Source: Brevundimonas sp. MF30-B
GTDB lineage: Bacteria > Pseudomonadota > Alphaproteobacteria > Caulobacterales > Caulobacteraceae
Reading direction: 5' to 3'
Assembly (NCBI RefSeq): GCF_004683885.1
Contig: NZ_CP038440.1
Span: 2,638,001-2,702,000, forward strand
Length of the DNA: 64,000 bases
Part shown: positions 8,452 to 14,745 of the stretch, in pieces
How positions within the stretch are numbered: position 1 is the stretch's first letter
How the letters are laid out: each line of letters begins with the position of its first letter
Notes under the pieces: model-generated
What the model saw: only the letters and a program-made list of their open reading frames with translations
Database searches by the model: none
What the model was told of the DNA's origin: nothing
Made by a program: the position numbers and the translations under genes

Positions 8452-10908
8452 ATGCCCACCGTCTCCTACGGCATAGCGACGACCGCCGACGACGCATTAA
8501 CAATCCCCGGCGTCGCGAACAGCGACACCGGGCTGTTGTTTGGGGAAATTGGCGGGGCGTCTTCGACAGGCGCCGTGCGTTTTCTCGGCGTCGCTATCTC
8601 CCCTAGCGACACAATCCTAAGCGCAGAAATCACCTTCACGCGCGAGGCCGTCAGCCAGCTTGGCCTTTCCCCCATCAGCAACGGGACGAACGCCGGGAAG
8701 CTGCACGGCGTCAAGGTCGCAAACCAAGGCTCGCTCCCGGCGGACCTGACGACGCTTTCCAAAACGACCGCCTCGACCACCATCGTCCCAGGCGTGACGG
8801 TCGTTGTCGATGTGCTGGCGGCGGTTCAGGAAATCCAGGCGCTATCGGGCTGGGCTTCCGGCAACGCGATGGCGTTTGTTGGTGACCCATCGACCGCCCC
8901 GGCCGCCAACTACATAGAGTTCTACGACCGAAACCGGTCATCGACCCTCTGCGCTCAACTCTCGATCACCTATGAGGCCGGCGGCCCCGATGAGACGCCC
9001 CCGACGATCACGAGCACGGCCGATGCGACGGTCTATGAGGGAGATGGCTTCGCGCAGACCCTGACCGCGAACGAGACGGTCACCTGGGCCATCGTGGGTG
9101 GGGCGGATGCGGCTCTGTTCAGCCTGTCGGGCGCCGTGCTGTCCCTGCCGGAGCAGCTCTACCTGTCGCCGGCCGATGCGAACGCCGACAACGTCTATGT
9201 CGTCCAGGTCCAGGCCGAGGATGCGGCCGGCAACCTGTCGACCATCCAGACCAAGAACATCACAATCGAGCAGGCTCCCCTCGTCCGCTGGATCGGAGGG
9301 GCCAGCGGGACGAACACCGCCACCCTGCCGCCCCACAAGGCCGGGGACGCCATATTCGCCGCCGCCTTCCGGGACGGCTCGGCCACGCTCCCGACCCTGC
9401 CCAGCGGCCAGAACTGGTCTTCGATCCTGGCCCCGACCGGCGCGAACACGTGCTCGGCTCGCGCTGCCGGGAAGATCGCGGCTTCATCTGGAGAGGCGGT
9501 CGGCACCTTCACCAACGCCACGACGGTCGATGTCGGCATCTGGCGTCCCCGGCCGGGCTACACCCTCTCGTTCGGCGCTGCGGCTTCCGCCTCGGGCTCC
9601 AGCACGACGGTCAGCTATCCGGCCCTGACGCTACAGGACACGAGCGGAAGTAGCTGGGTCATGGGCTGGGCCGGGCATCGCAGCGTCAACACGACGCTGG
9701 AGACGCCTCCCACGGGGATGACCAACCGCCTGACCACGGTGGACGCGACCGACGAGACGGCGCTGCACGACACCAACGGCGGGGTGTCTTCGTGGTCGCT
9801 TCAGACCCGCTCGGTTGGGGGCACGTCGTCGGGCTGGTTCGGCTTCACAGTCGAACTGAAGGCCGCATCAGCAGGCGGGGCGAACGCCTCGGCCTCGGGC
9901 CAGACGCAGACCGCCACAGCCAGCCTCATCGCGGGTGGGGCCTCGGCACAACGGAACGTCTCTGCGGCCGGACAGACCCTGACGGCGACCGCTTCGCTGA
10001 TCGCCGGGAGTGCGAGCGCCACCCGCGCCGTCTCGGCAGCCGGGCAGACGCTGGCGGCTACAGCATCCCTGACGGCGGGCGCGGGCTCCGCTGTTCGGTC
10101 GGCAACTGCTGAGGGGCAAGTCGTCACTGCGACGGCGACTCTCTCGGCTGGCGCGGCTTCTGCATCGCAGACCGTAGAGGCGACCGGCGTCACGATCACC
10201 GCTTCCGCCTCGCTCATCGCGGGCGCCGGGAGCACTGGACAGAGTGCAAGCGCACCCGGCGTCATTCTGACGACCTCCGCAACCCTGATGGCTGGCCAAG
10301 CCTCCACCGGTTCTCTGGCGCTTGGCCAGGAACTGCAGGCCAGCGCATCACTGACCCCTGGCGCTGGGTCTGCGTCAGGCCAGACGACGGGCGCGGGCCA
10401 GGTCCTGTCCGTCTTCGCCAGCTTCATCCCTGGCGTGGCCTCGGTCACGCGGTCGGCCGCGGGGACGGGTCAAACCCTCGCTGCCACAGCCGCCCTGATC
10501 CCTGGCGCCGCCGGCGGCTCTGCATCGGCGGCGGGCCAACTGCTGATCGCGTCGGCCTCCATCCTGCCCGGCCCCGGCTCAGCCACCCGCAATGCGTCTA
10601 GCCCGGGCGTTCAGATCACGGCATCGGCCTCACTCATCCCCGGCGAGGCCGAGGCCGTCAGGAACGTGCTCGGTTCCGGTGCGCTGCTGTCCGCCTTGGC
10701 GAGCCTGACGCCTGGGTCAGCCCAAGCTTTCATCGGCACGGAAACGCCGCCTGAGCGCCGCCTGAGCGCCACCTATCAGTCCAGGGCTGTCCTCGCTCAC
10801 CAGCAGGATCGCAGCCTCTCCAGCGCCCTTCAGGACCGTGAGATGGCCGCGACAGACCAGAACCGCGCCCTGACCGCGCAACTCCAGACACGAAGGTTCA
10901 CCGCATGA
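8452..10908 (+). CDS. Large repeat-containing phage tail / fibre-like protein
   Basis: An 818-residue protein with four regions. Residues 1-175 are a beta-rich domain. Residues about 178-270 resemble a cadherin/Ig-like domain (ETPPTITSTADATVYEGDG ... VQVQAEDAAGN). A jelly-roll-like region runs to about 475. Then come about twelve imperfect tandem repeats of about 24 residues (pattern GxxSAxRxxSAxGQxLxATASLIA, about residues 475-757), and a C-terminal segment with short Q/R repeats (RRLSATYQSRAVLAHQQDR). The repeats probably form an extended beta structure such as a shaft. The stop overlaps the next start (ATGA). Function as a fibre or side-tail protein is inferred from position and architecture. 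Confidence 0.75.
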   Translation: MPTVSYGIATTADDALTIPGVANSDTGLLFGEIGGASSTGAVRFLGVAISPSDTILSAEITFTREAVSQLGLSPISNGTNAGKLHGVKVANQGSLPADLTTLSKTTASTTIVPGVTVVVDVLAAVQEIQALSGWASGNAMAFVGDPSTAPAANYIEFYDRNRSSTLCAQLSITYEAGGPDETPPTITSTADATVYEGDGFAQTLTANETVTWAIVGGADAALFSLSGAVLSLPEQLYLSPADANADNVYVVQVQAEDAAGNLSTIQTKNITIEQAPLVRWIGGASGTNTATLPPHKAGDAIFAAAFRDGSATLPTLPSGQNWSSILAPTGANTCSARAAGKIAASSGEAVGTFTNATTVDVGIWRPRPGYTLSFGAAASASGSSTTVSYPALTLQDTSGSSWVMGWAGHRSVNTTLETPPTGMTNRLTTVDATDETALHDTNGGVSSWSLQTRSVGGTSSGWFGFTVELKAASAGGANASASGQTQTATASLIAGGASAQRNVSAAGQTLTATASLIAGSASATRAVSAAGQTLAATASLTAGAGSAVRSATAEGQVVTATATLSAGAASASQTVEATGVTITASASLIAGAGSTGQSASAPGVILTTSATLMAGQASTGSLALGQELQASASLTPGAGSASGQTTGAGQVLSVFASFIPGVASVTRSAAGTGQTLAATAALIPGAAGGSASAAGQLLIASASILPGPGSATRNASSPGVQITASASLIPGEAEAVRNVLGSGALLSALASLTPGSAQAFIGTETPPERRLSATYQSRAVLAHQQDRSLSSALQDREMAATDQNRALTAQLQTRRFTA
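9874..10719 (+). repeat. About twelve tandem ~72-bp coding repeats
   Basis: Inside the 818-residue tail protein, units of roughly 22-24 codons repeat about twelve times. Each unit has a variable start (G-A/S-x-S-A), a GQ or GV turn, and a conserved end such as TATASLIA, SASLIP or ASLTP. Copies are diverged at DNA level, so the array is old or selected for variation and is not a recent slippage product. Unit number may vary among related phages. Confidence 0.85.
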
Positions 10909-11222
10909 CGGATCCACTGGTGCGCTACGGCCCTGACAAATACGCCGATGAGGTCCTCGACTACACCTTCGACTGGACGAACCGCCTCAAAGACGCGGCC
11001 GGGACTGTGGTCGACAGCATACCCGACGACGGCGTTTCGCTGAGCGAGAGCGATCCGCTGGTCGAGGCCGACCGGATCACCACGACCGACAACGTCACGA
11101 CCTTCTGGGTCAATGCCGGCGGCCGGGTCGGCTTCCCCCTTCGCATCAACCTTCTGGCGACCTCTGCGGCCGGCCGCGAATACGGCGTGCAGATCGTCAT
11201 CCCGATCAGGGCTCGCCCATGA
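10905..11222 (+). CDS. Small phage protein, possible fibre-associated
   Basis: A 105-residue protein that begins in an ATGA overlap with the repeat protein and so is co-translated with it. The N-terminus DEVLDYTFDWTNRL and the following beta-rich region (TDNVTTFWVNAGGRVG, REYGVQIVIPI) are typical of small proteins found after tail fibre genes in many phages. It has no signal peptide or membrane segment. I know of no defined function. Confidence 0.8.
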   Translation: MTDPLVRYGPDKYADEVLDYTFDWTNRLKDAAGTVVDSIPDDGVSLSESDPLVEADRITTTDNVTTFWVNAGGRVGFPLRINLLATSAAGREYGVQIVIPIRARP

Positions 11223-11244
11223 CCGCTTTGCCGTAGGCGTGGGG

Positions 11245-11355
11245 TCAGCGCCGCAGGTCAAAAAGCGTATGCGCGGCTGCGACCGCCAGAGCCAGAAGCG
11301 AGACGACCGTGGCGGGGCTGAGTGCGTCCATGGCGTCCAGAGCGCCTGCCGCCAC
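11245..11355 (-). CDS. Possible 36-codon membrane peptide, antisense
   Basis: In the 196-base gap between two phage genes the minus strand holds a GTG-started frame of 36 codons preceded by AGGA. It encodes one hydrophobic helix (TVVSLLALAVAAAHTLF) and an Arg-rich end. A toxin-like or holin-accessory peptide is conceivable. It runs against the operon and has no other support, so it may be spurious. Confidence 0.2.
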   Translation of the reverse strand: MAAGALDAMDALSPATVVSLLALAVAAAHTLFDLRR

Positions 11356-11418
11356 CTTCGGTTCCTGACCGCCGCCCTCCCAGGGCTTCCGTAACGACTG
11401 TTTCCTGTGGAGGGGCGG

Positions 11419-11760
11419 ATGTTCCTTGAGTTCATGCGCGCGGTGCTGGTCACGCCCGCGTTCTGGGGCCTGTGCGGCGGCCTGCTGTCGGGTCTGCACG
11501 GGGTGATCAGCGCCTATTCCGCCAAGGCGGGATCGCCCGACGCGCATCAGAAGGCGTGGCTGCGCCTGCTGTTCGGCCTGATCGCCGGGCCGATCGTGGC
11601 CGAGGCTCTGACGCAGCCCGTCATCCTGGCCGTGATGCCCGTGCTCGACATGCGCGGGGTCGCCCTGGTCCTGGGCTGGACCGCCACCAATGATCCGCGC
11701 GGCCTGTTCGCCATCGGTCAGCGCATCCTCAAGGCCGCCTTGAACCAGGAGGGCAAATGA
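11419..11760 (+). CDS. Phage membrane protein, holin candidate
   Basis: A 113-residue protein with ATG at 11419 after an AGGGG-type site; an upstream GTG at 11407 is less likely. Two to three hydrophobic segments are visible: AFWGLCGGLLSGLHGVIS, LRLLFGLIAGPIVAEALT and the region from PVILAVMPVLD to GVALVLGW. It lies directly before another membrane protein and the endolysin, the place where holins are encoded. It is followed in an ATGA overlap by the next gene. Holin function is an inference from membrane segments, small size and position. Confidence 0.72.
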   Translation: MFLEFMRAVLVTPAFWGLCGGLLSGLHGVISAYSAKAGSPDAHQKAWLRLLFGLIAGPIVAEALTQPVILAVMPVLDMRGVALVLGWTATNDPRGLFAIGQRILKAALNQEGK

Positions 11761-12281
11761 TGGGCAACGCCATCGCTGTAGTCGCAGGGCTGATCTGGAT
11801 GGGGTCCGGCATGATCCTGCTCGAAATCTCGCGCCTGCTCGGGCCCGCCTTCGACAAGGTGAAGACCGTGCCCTGGGGCTGGCGTGCGCTGACGTGGGCG
11901 GCGGCCGTCATCTTCTTCATCCGGGGGGTGTCGCTGTTGTTCCCGGGCCAGCTGATCGAGACCAGCGGCGTCAGCTATGTCGCCCCCGTCACGGCGCTGG
12001 CCGTCGCCGGCGTGACCCTGGCGCTGCTGAACTGGATCATGGCCGACCGCAACCCGCCGCCGCTGACGGTGCAGATCATGCGGCTGGCCGCCCTGCTCGG
12101 GCGCGACGGGCTGGTTAAGTTCGCGGCGATGAACGTGCCGCCGGCCGGCGCTGCGGATCTGCCCCCGGTCGATGAGCCCAAGGGGCGGCGGCGCTGGCGA
12201 TTGACGGTGCTGTCCGGCGCCTTTGCGCTGATCGCAGCCGTCGTCGTCTTCCTGGCCGTGAACAGCTGGGCGGCGCCGTAG
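11757..12281 (+). CDS. Four-helix phage membrane protein of the lysis region
   Basis: A 174-residue protein starting in an ATGA overlap with the previous gene. Four hydrophobic segments can be seen: residues 3-22 (AIAVVAGLIWMGSGMILL), about 42-62, about 72-94 and about 150-170 (LSGAFALIAAVVVFLAV). A soluble Pro-rich loop precedes the last helix. It may act together with the upstream protein as a holin/antiholin-like pair. I recognise no family. Confidence 0.7.
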   Translation: MMGNAIAVVAGLIWMGSGMILLEISRLLGPAFDKVKTVPWGWRALTWAAAVIFFIRGVSLLFPGQLIETSGVSYVAPVTALAVAGVTLALLNWIMADRNPPPLTVQIMRLAALLGRDGLVKFAAMNVPPAGAADLPPVDEPKGRRRWRLTVLSGAFALIAAVVVFLAVNSWAAP

Positions 12282-12288
12282 AGCCGGC

Positions 12289-12335
12289 GGCGGCCCGGCC
12301 TCCGAGGGGGCAGTGAAAGAGGTGGCCGGGCCGCC
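12289..12335. terminator. Perfect 12-bp inverted repeat after the membrane genes
   Basis: GGCGGCCCGGCC at 12289-12300 pairs perfectly with GGCCGGGCCGCC at 12324-12335, leaving a 23-base loop. It lies in the 134-base gap between the membrane-protein gene and the endolysin gene. No U-run follows, so it may be an attenuator, processing site or protein-binding site instead of a classic terminator. Confidence 0.5.
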
Positions 12336-12415
12336 TGCTGGCGAGCACACCAGCCCCTGAACCTTAGCGCCGCGCCCTTCGGCGCCAACCCCCTGCGACA
12401 ATCTGGAGACTGCCC

Positions 12416-13132
12416 ATGACCACGCGCGCGGCCCTCGCCGCTGCGGTGCGCTCGTTCGCGCCCGGCGGCAAACTGCAGACTGCCCACATCCCGGCGCTGA
12501 ATGCCCTCGCGGACGCCCTGGGGCTGCCACAGGACGGCGAAACCGCCCGACCCCTCATCGATGCCGCCAAGTTCGCAGCATGGGCTCCACGGGCCGTTTC
12601 TGGGGCTCGGGAGGCATTGGAGGCCGCCGCCCGCAGGCACGGCCTGACCGATCGCCTCGTCCTGGCGCACTGGCTGGGCCAGAACCACCACGAGTCCGCT
12701 GGCTTCTCCCGGCTCGAAGAGAACCTGAACTATTCGGCCGTCCGCATGACCCAGGTCTGGCCCTCGCGCTTCCCGACCGTGGCTTCTGCCCAGCCTTTCG
12801 CCAACAATCCGCAGGCCCTGGCGAACAACGTCTATGGCGGGCGCATGGGGAACACCCGGCCCGGCGACGGCTGGCTGTTCAGGGGGCGCGGCTTCAAGAT
12901 GATCACCGGCGCCGACAACTACCGGGCGCTGGGCTACTATGATCGGCCCGACGCCCTGCTGGACGTGCGAGAGGCGGCGGACGCCTCGGCTCTGTTCTTC
13001 GTCTCGGCCGGCGGCGTTGCTCTCGCCCGTGCCGACGACATCACTGGCCTGTCCCGCAAGATCAACGGCGGCCTGATCGGCCTTGATGACCGGAAGGCGC
13101 AGACGGCCCGCGCCAAGCAGGTGGTGGCATGA
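12416..13132 (+). CDS. Phage endolysin, glycoside hydrolase family 19
   Basis: A 238-residue protein with GGAGA before ATG 12416. Family 19 chitinase-fold endolysins cleave peptidoglycan glycan strands at the end of infection. The catalytic-Glu segment is visible as GQNHHESAGFSRLEENLNYS (about residues 84-103), followed by the conserved YGGRMGNTRPGDGWLFRGRG and the TGADNYRALG segment. The N-terminal 60 residues may be a small wall-binding or linker part. There is no signal peptide, so release depends on the nearby membrane proteins. The gene ends in an ATGA overlap with the inner spanin gene. Confidence 0.93.
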   Translation: MTTRAALAAAVRSFAPGGKLQTAHIPALNALADALGLPQDGETARPLIDAAKFAAWAPRAVSGAREALEAAARRHGLTDRLVLAHWLGQNHHESAGFSRLEENLNYSAVRMTQVWPSRFPTVASAQPFANNPQALANNVYGGRMGNTRPGDGWLFRGRGFKMITGADNYRALGYYDRPDALLDVREAADASALFFVSAGGVALARADDITGLSRKINGGLIGLDDRKAQTARAKQVVA

Positions 13133-13491
13133 ACCTCTTTCGCGCCATCGCCCCCGCCGGATGGGCCGCGCTCGCGCTGCTGGTCTTCCTGGCCGCCGTC
13201 CTCTTCTGGTTCGCCCTAGACGCCCGCAACGACGCCCGGCGAGCCCAGGCAGGCCAGACCCTTGCCGAAGGCCGAACGGCCGCTGGAGCGGACGCCAGCG
13301 CCATCCGCGACCGGGCCGACGCTCGAAACAACCAGATAAGCACCACCACGAAGGAGACGACCGATGCGATCCGCAACGCGCCTGACGATGCTTCTGCCGG
13401 CAATGCTGGTCTTAGGGGCCTGTGCCAGCTCTATCCAGGTCACGACCCCCGCTGTCGGGTGCTCATCTCTAATCCCCCAGCCGTGGACTGA
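13129..13491 (+). CDS. Inner-membrane spanin, Rz-like
   Basis: A 120-residue protein with one N-terminal membrane helix (ALALLVFLAAVLFWFAL, about residues 13-29) and a periplasmic, charged, helix-forming part (DARNDARRAQAGQ onward) that can form a coiled coil. This is the layout of Rz, the inner half of the spanin complex that disrupts the outer membrane. It starts in an ATGA overlap with the endolysin. The outer spanin gene starts inside it in another reading frame, the classical nested arrangement. Confidence 0.83.
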   Translation: MNLFRAIAPAGWAALALLVFLAAVLFWFALDARNDARRAQAGQTLAEGRTAAGADASAIRDRADARNNQISTTTKETTDAIRNAPDDASAGNAGLRGLCQLYPGHDPRCRVLISNPPAVD

Positions 13492-13690
13492 ACCTGTCCC
13501 GCCCCCCGCCTTTCCGCAGGACACCGCCAGCGTCAGGGACTGGCAGGTCTATGGCGTGCAAGCCACGGGCGGACTGGCCACGGCGAACGGCCGGACGCAG
13601 GACGTGATCGCCGTAGTGCGCTCGTGCGAGGAGCGGGACGCGAGGGCTGTGGCGAAAATCACGCGCCCTTGGTGGCGCAGGTTGGCTTAG
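13364..13690 (+). CDS. Outer-membrane spanin lipoprotein, Rz1-like
   Basis: A 108-residue protein in a different frame from the inner spanin and overlapping it by 128 bases. The signal peptide ends in a lipobox (LVLGAC, Cys at about residue 20), then a Pro-rich stretch (PQPWTEPVPPPAFPQ). Such Rz1 proteins bridge the periplasm with Rz. It is longer than minimal Rz1 proteins and carries a C-terminal segment (VVRSCEERDARAVAKITRPW) that recurs in a small frame at 14315-14437. The stop overlaps tail to tail with the HNH gene by four bases. Confidence 0.83.
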   Translation: MRSATRLTMLLPAMLVLGACASSIQVTTPAVGCSSLIPQPWTEPVPPPAFPQDTASVRDWQVYGVQATGGLATANGRTQDVIAVVRSCEERDARAVAKITRPWWRRLA

Positions 13691-14304
13691 GCTCGCTGCG
13701 ATGGTGTGGCCAGCGCTCGCTCCGCGCTCCAGCCCCTCGCCAGCCTCTGGCGAACAAGATCGGCTGACACACCCTGTTGCCGACACGCGTCCCGCAAGGA
13801 CACTGTCCGCCCCTGAACACTGATGTGCGTCGTCACCCGGCGATTGGCGCTCTGCTCCAAAGCAGTAGCCCATCTGCAGTTTTCGGGGCTGTATGGGCCA
13901 TCATTGTCAATCCGGTCCAGCGAGTGGTTAGCGCTCGGCCTTTGGCCCATATCGCGAAAAAACTGGGCCGGGTCATTTCTCCAAGCGTCGCACATGACGA
14001 TCCCCCGTTGGCCATAGCGTGGGTACGATCGATCAGTCGATGTGTGGCATCGCCGGCGGGCGGCGAGCCAAGCGGCATATTCGGCCCGGTGGCTTTCGGA
14101 GAGTCCGTGACTGGTGCGCTTTTGCTGGTTGTAACAGCCGCAGCTAACCGTGCGGCCGGACCTGAGATGCGTGCCCCACACTTCTCGCTCCAAGCCGCAC
14201 TCACAGAGGCAGCGCCACTTTGGGCGGGACGCGGGAACCCGACCTAGAACGGTCAGGCGTCCGAATTTGAGGCCCATGAGATCATCGGCAACGCATCGAG
14301 GCAT
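13687..14304 (-). CDS. HNH homing-type endonuclease, copy 2
   Basis: A 205-residue protein on the minus strand between the outer spanin gene and a fragment of that gene's end. Its layout matches copy 1: KFGRLTVLG at the start, a Cys cluster (CLCECG, SCGC), an HNH core (HSLDRIDNDGPYSPENCRWA then EQSANRR) and a C-terminal DNA-binding-like part (RTVSLRDACRQQGVS). Here the first core His is present. ATG 14304 was chosen by comparison with copy 1; 14277 is an alternative. Like copy 1 it is inserted antisense at a gene boundary, suggesting a recent mobile origin. Target specificity is unknown. Confidence 0.83.
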   Translation of the reverse strand: MPRCVADDLMGLKFGRLTVLGRVPASRPKWRCLCECGLEREVWGTHLRSGRTVSCGCYNQQKRTSHGLSESHRAEYAAWLAARRRCHTSTDRSYPRYGQRGIVMCDAWRNDPAQFFRDMGQRPSANHSLDRIDNDGPYSPENCRWATALEQSANRRVTTHISVQGRTVSLRDACRQQGVSADLVRQRLARGWSAERALATPSQRA

Positions 14305-14314
14305 GGAGGCGACT

Positions 14315-14437
14315 ATGACCAGCACACCCAGCAATTGCAAGTTATCAGTGGCGGTCGTGAGGGCCTGCGAGGCCCGCGACGCGGCGGCGGTGCGACAGAT
14401 CGAGCGCAGTTGGTGGCGCCGCCTCTTGCCTGGCTAG
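14315..14437 (+). pseudogene. 40-codon copy of the outer spanin 3' end
   Basis: A small frame with a strong ribosome-binding site (GGAGG, 5-base spacing to ATG 14315). Its product has VVRACEARDAAAVRQIERSW, which matches the outer spanin end (VVRSCEERDARAVAKITRPW) at most positions, and both end WWRR-L. It may be a left-over or regenerated gene end produced when the HNH gene arrived. It may also be a translated mini-protein, since the ribosome-binding site is good. It lacks the lipoprotein signal, so it cannot work as a spanin alone. Confidence 0.6.
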
Positions 14438-14487
14438 ATGACGTCGGCATTACCGACGCCATGCGTCGAGCCTCCCGGCTCCGCTCC

Positions 14488-14517
14488 CGCCCGCTCCGGT
14501 TCGCGCCGGGGCGGGCG
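14488..14517. terminator. GC-rich inverted repeat between convergent genes
   Basis: CGCCCGC at 14488-14494 can pair with GCGGGCG at 14511-14517. It lies between the end of the rightward small frame (14437) and the end of the leftward integrase operon (14527), where a bidirectional terminator would be expected. A T-run is seen only weakly on the plus side (GTTTCT), so termination is uncertain. Confidence 0.35.
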
Positions 14518-14526
14518 TTTCTGCGT

Positions 14527-14745
14527 TCAGGGCCTCGAGATGATCGTATGCGTCTTCCTGACGATGGTCGGGTCTCCACTCCATTCGACCGCGCACCACT
14601 CCACCACGGCTATCGCGGCCATCAGCGGAGGGGCGGCGCCTGACGACGGGTTGAGCCCCACAGTCAGCCTCTGAAGGTCGCGGTGGATGGCCTTCAGCTT
14701 GGCCAGATCGTCCAAGGTGATCTGGCCCTTGAGCTTCGTCCTCAT
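14527..14745 (-). CDS. 72-residue protein co-translated with the integrase
   Basis: The start ATG at 14745 overlaps the integrase stop (ATGA), so the two genes form one translational unit. The N-terminus is helical and charged (TLDDLAKLKAIHRDLQRLTV), followed by a Gly/Pro turn and a hydrophobic segment (PPLMAAIAVVEWCAVEW). I recognise no family. Co-translation suggests a role in site-specific recombination, for example a directionality factor, but there is no clear helix-turn-helix. The same bases also lie inside a longer antisense-frame run within the integrase gene that is not a gene. Confidence 0.65.
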   Translation of the reverse strand: MRTKLKGQITLDDLAKLKAIHRDLQRLTVGLNPSSGAAPPLMAAIAVVEWCAVEWSGDPTIVRKTHTIISRP

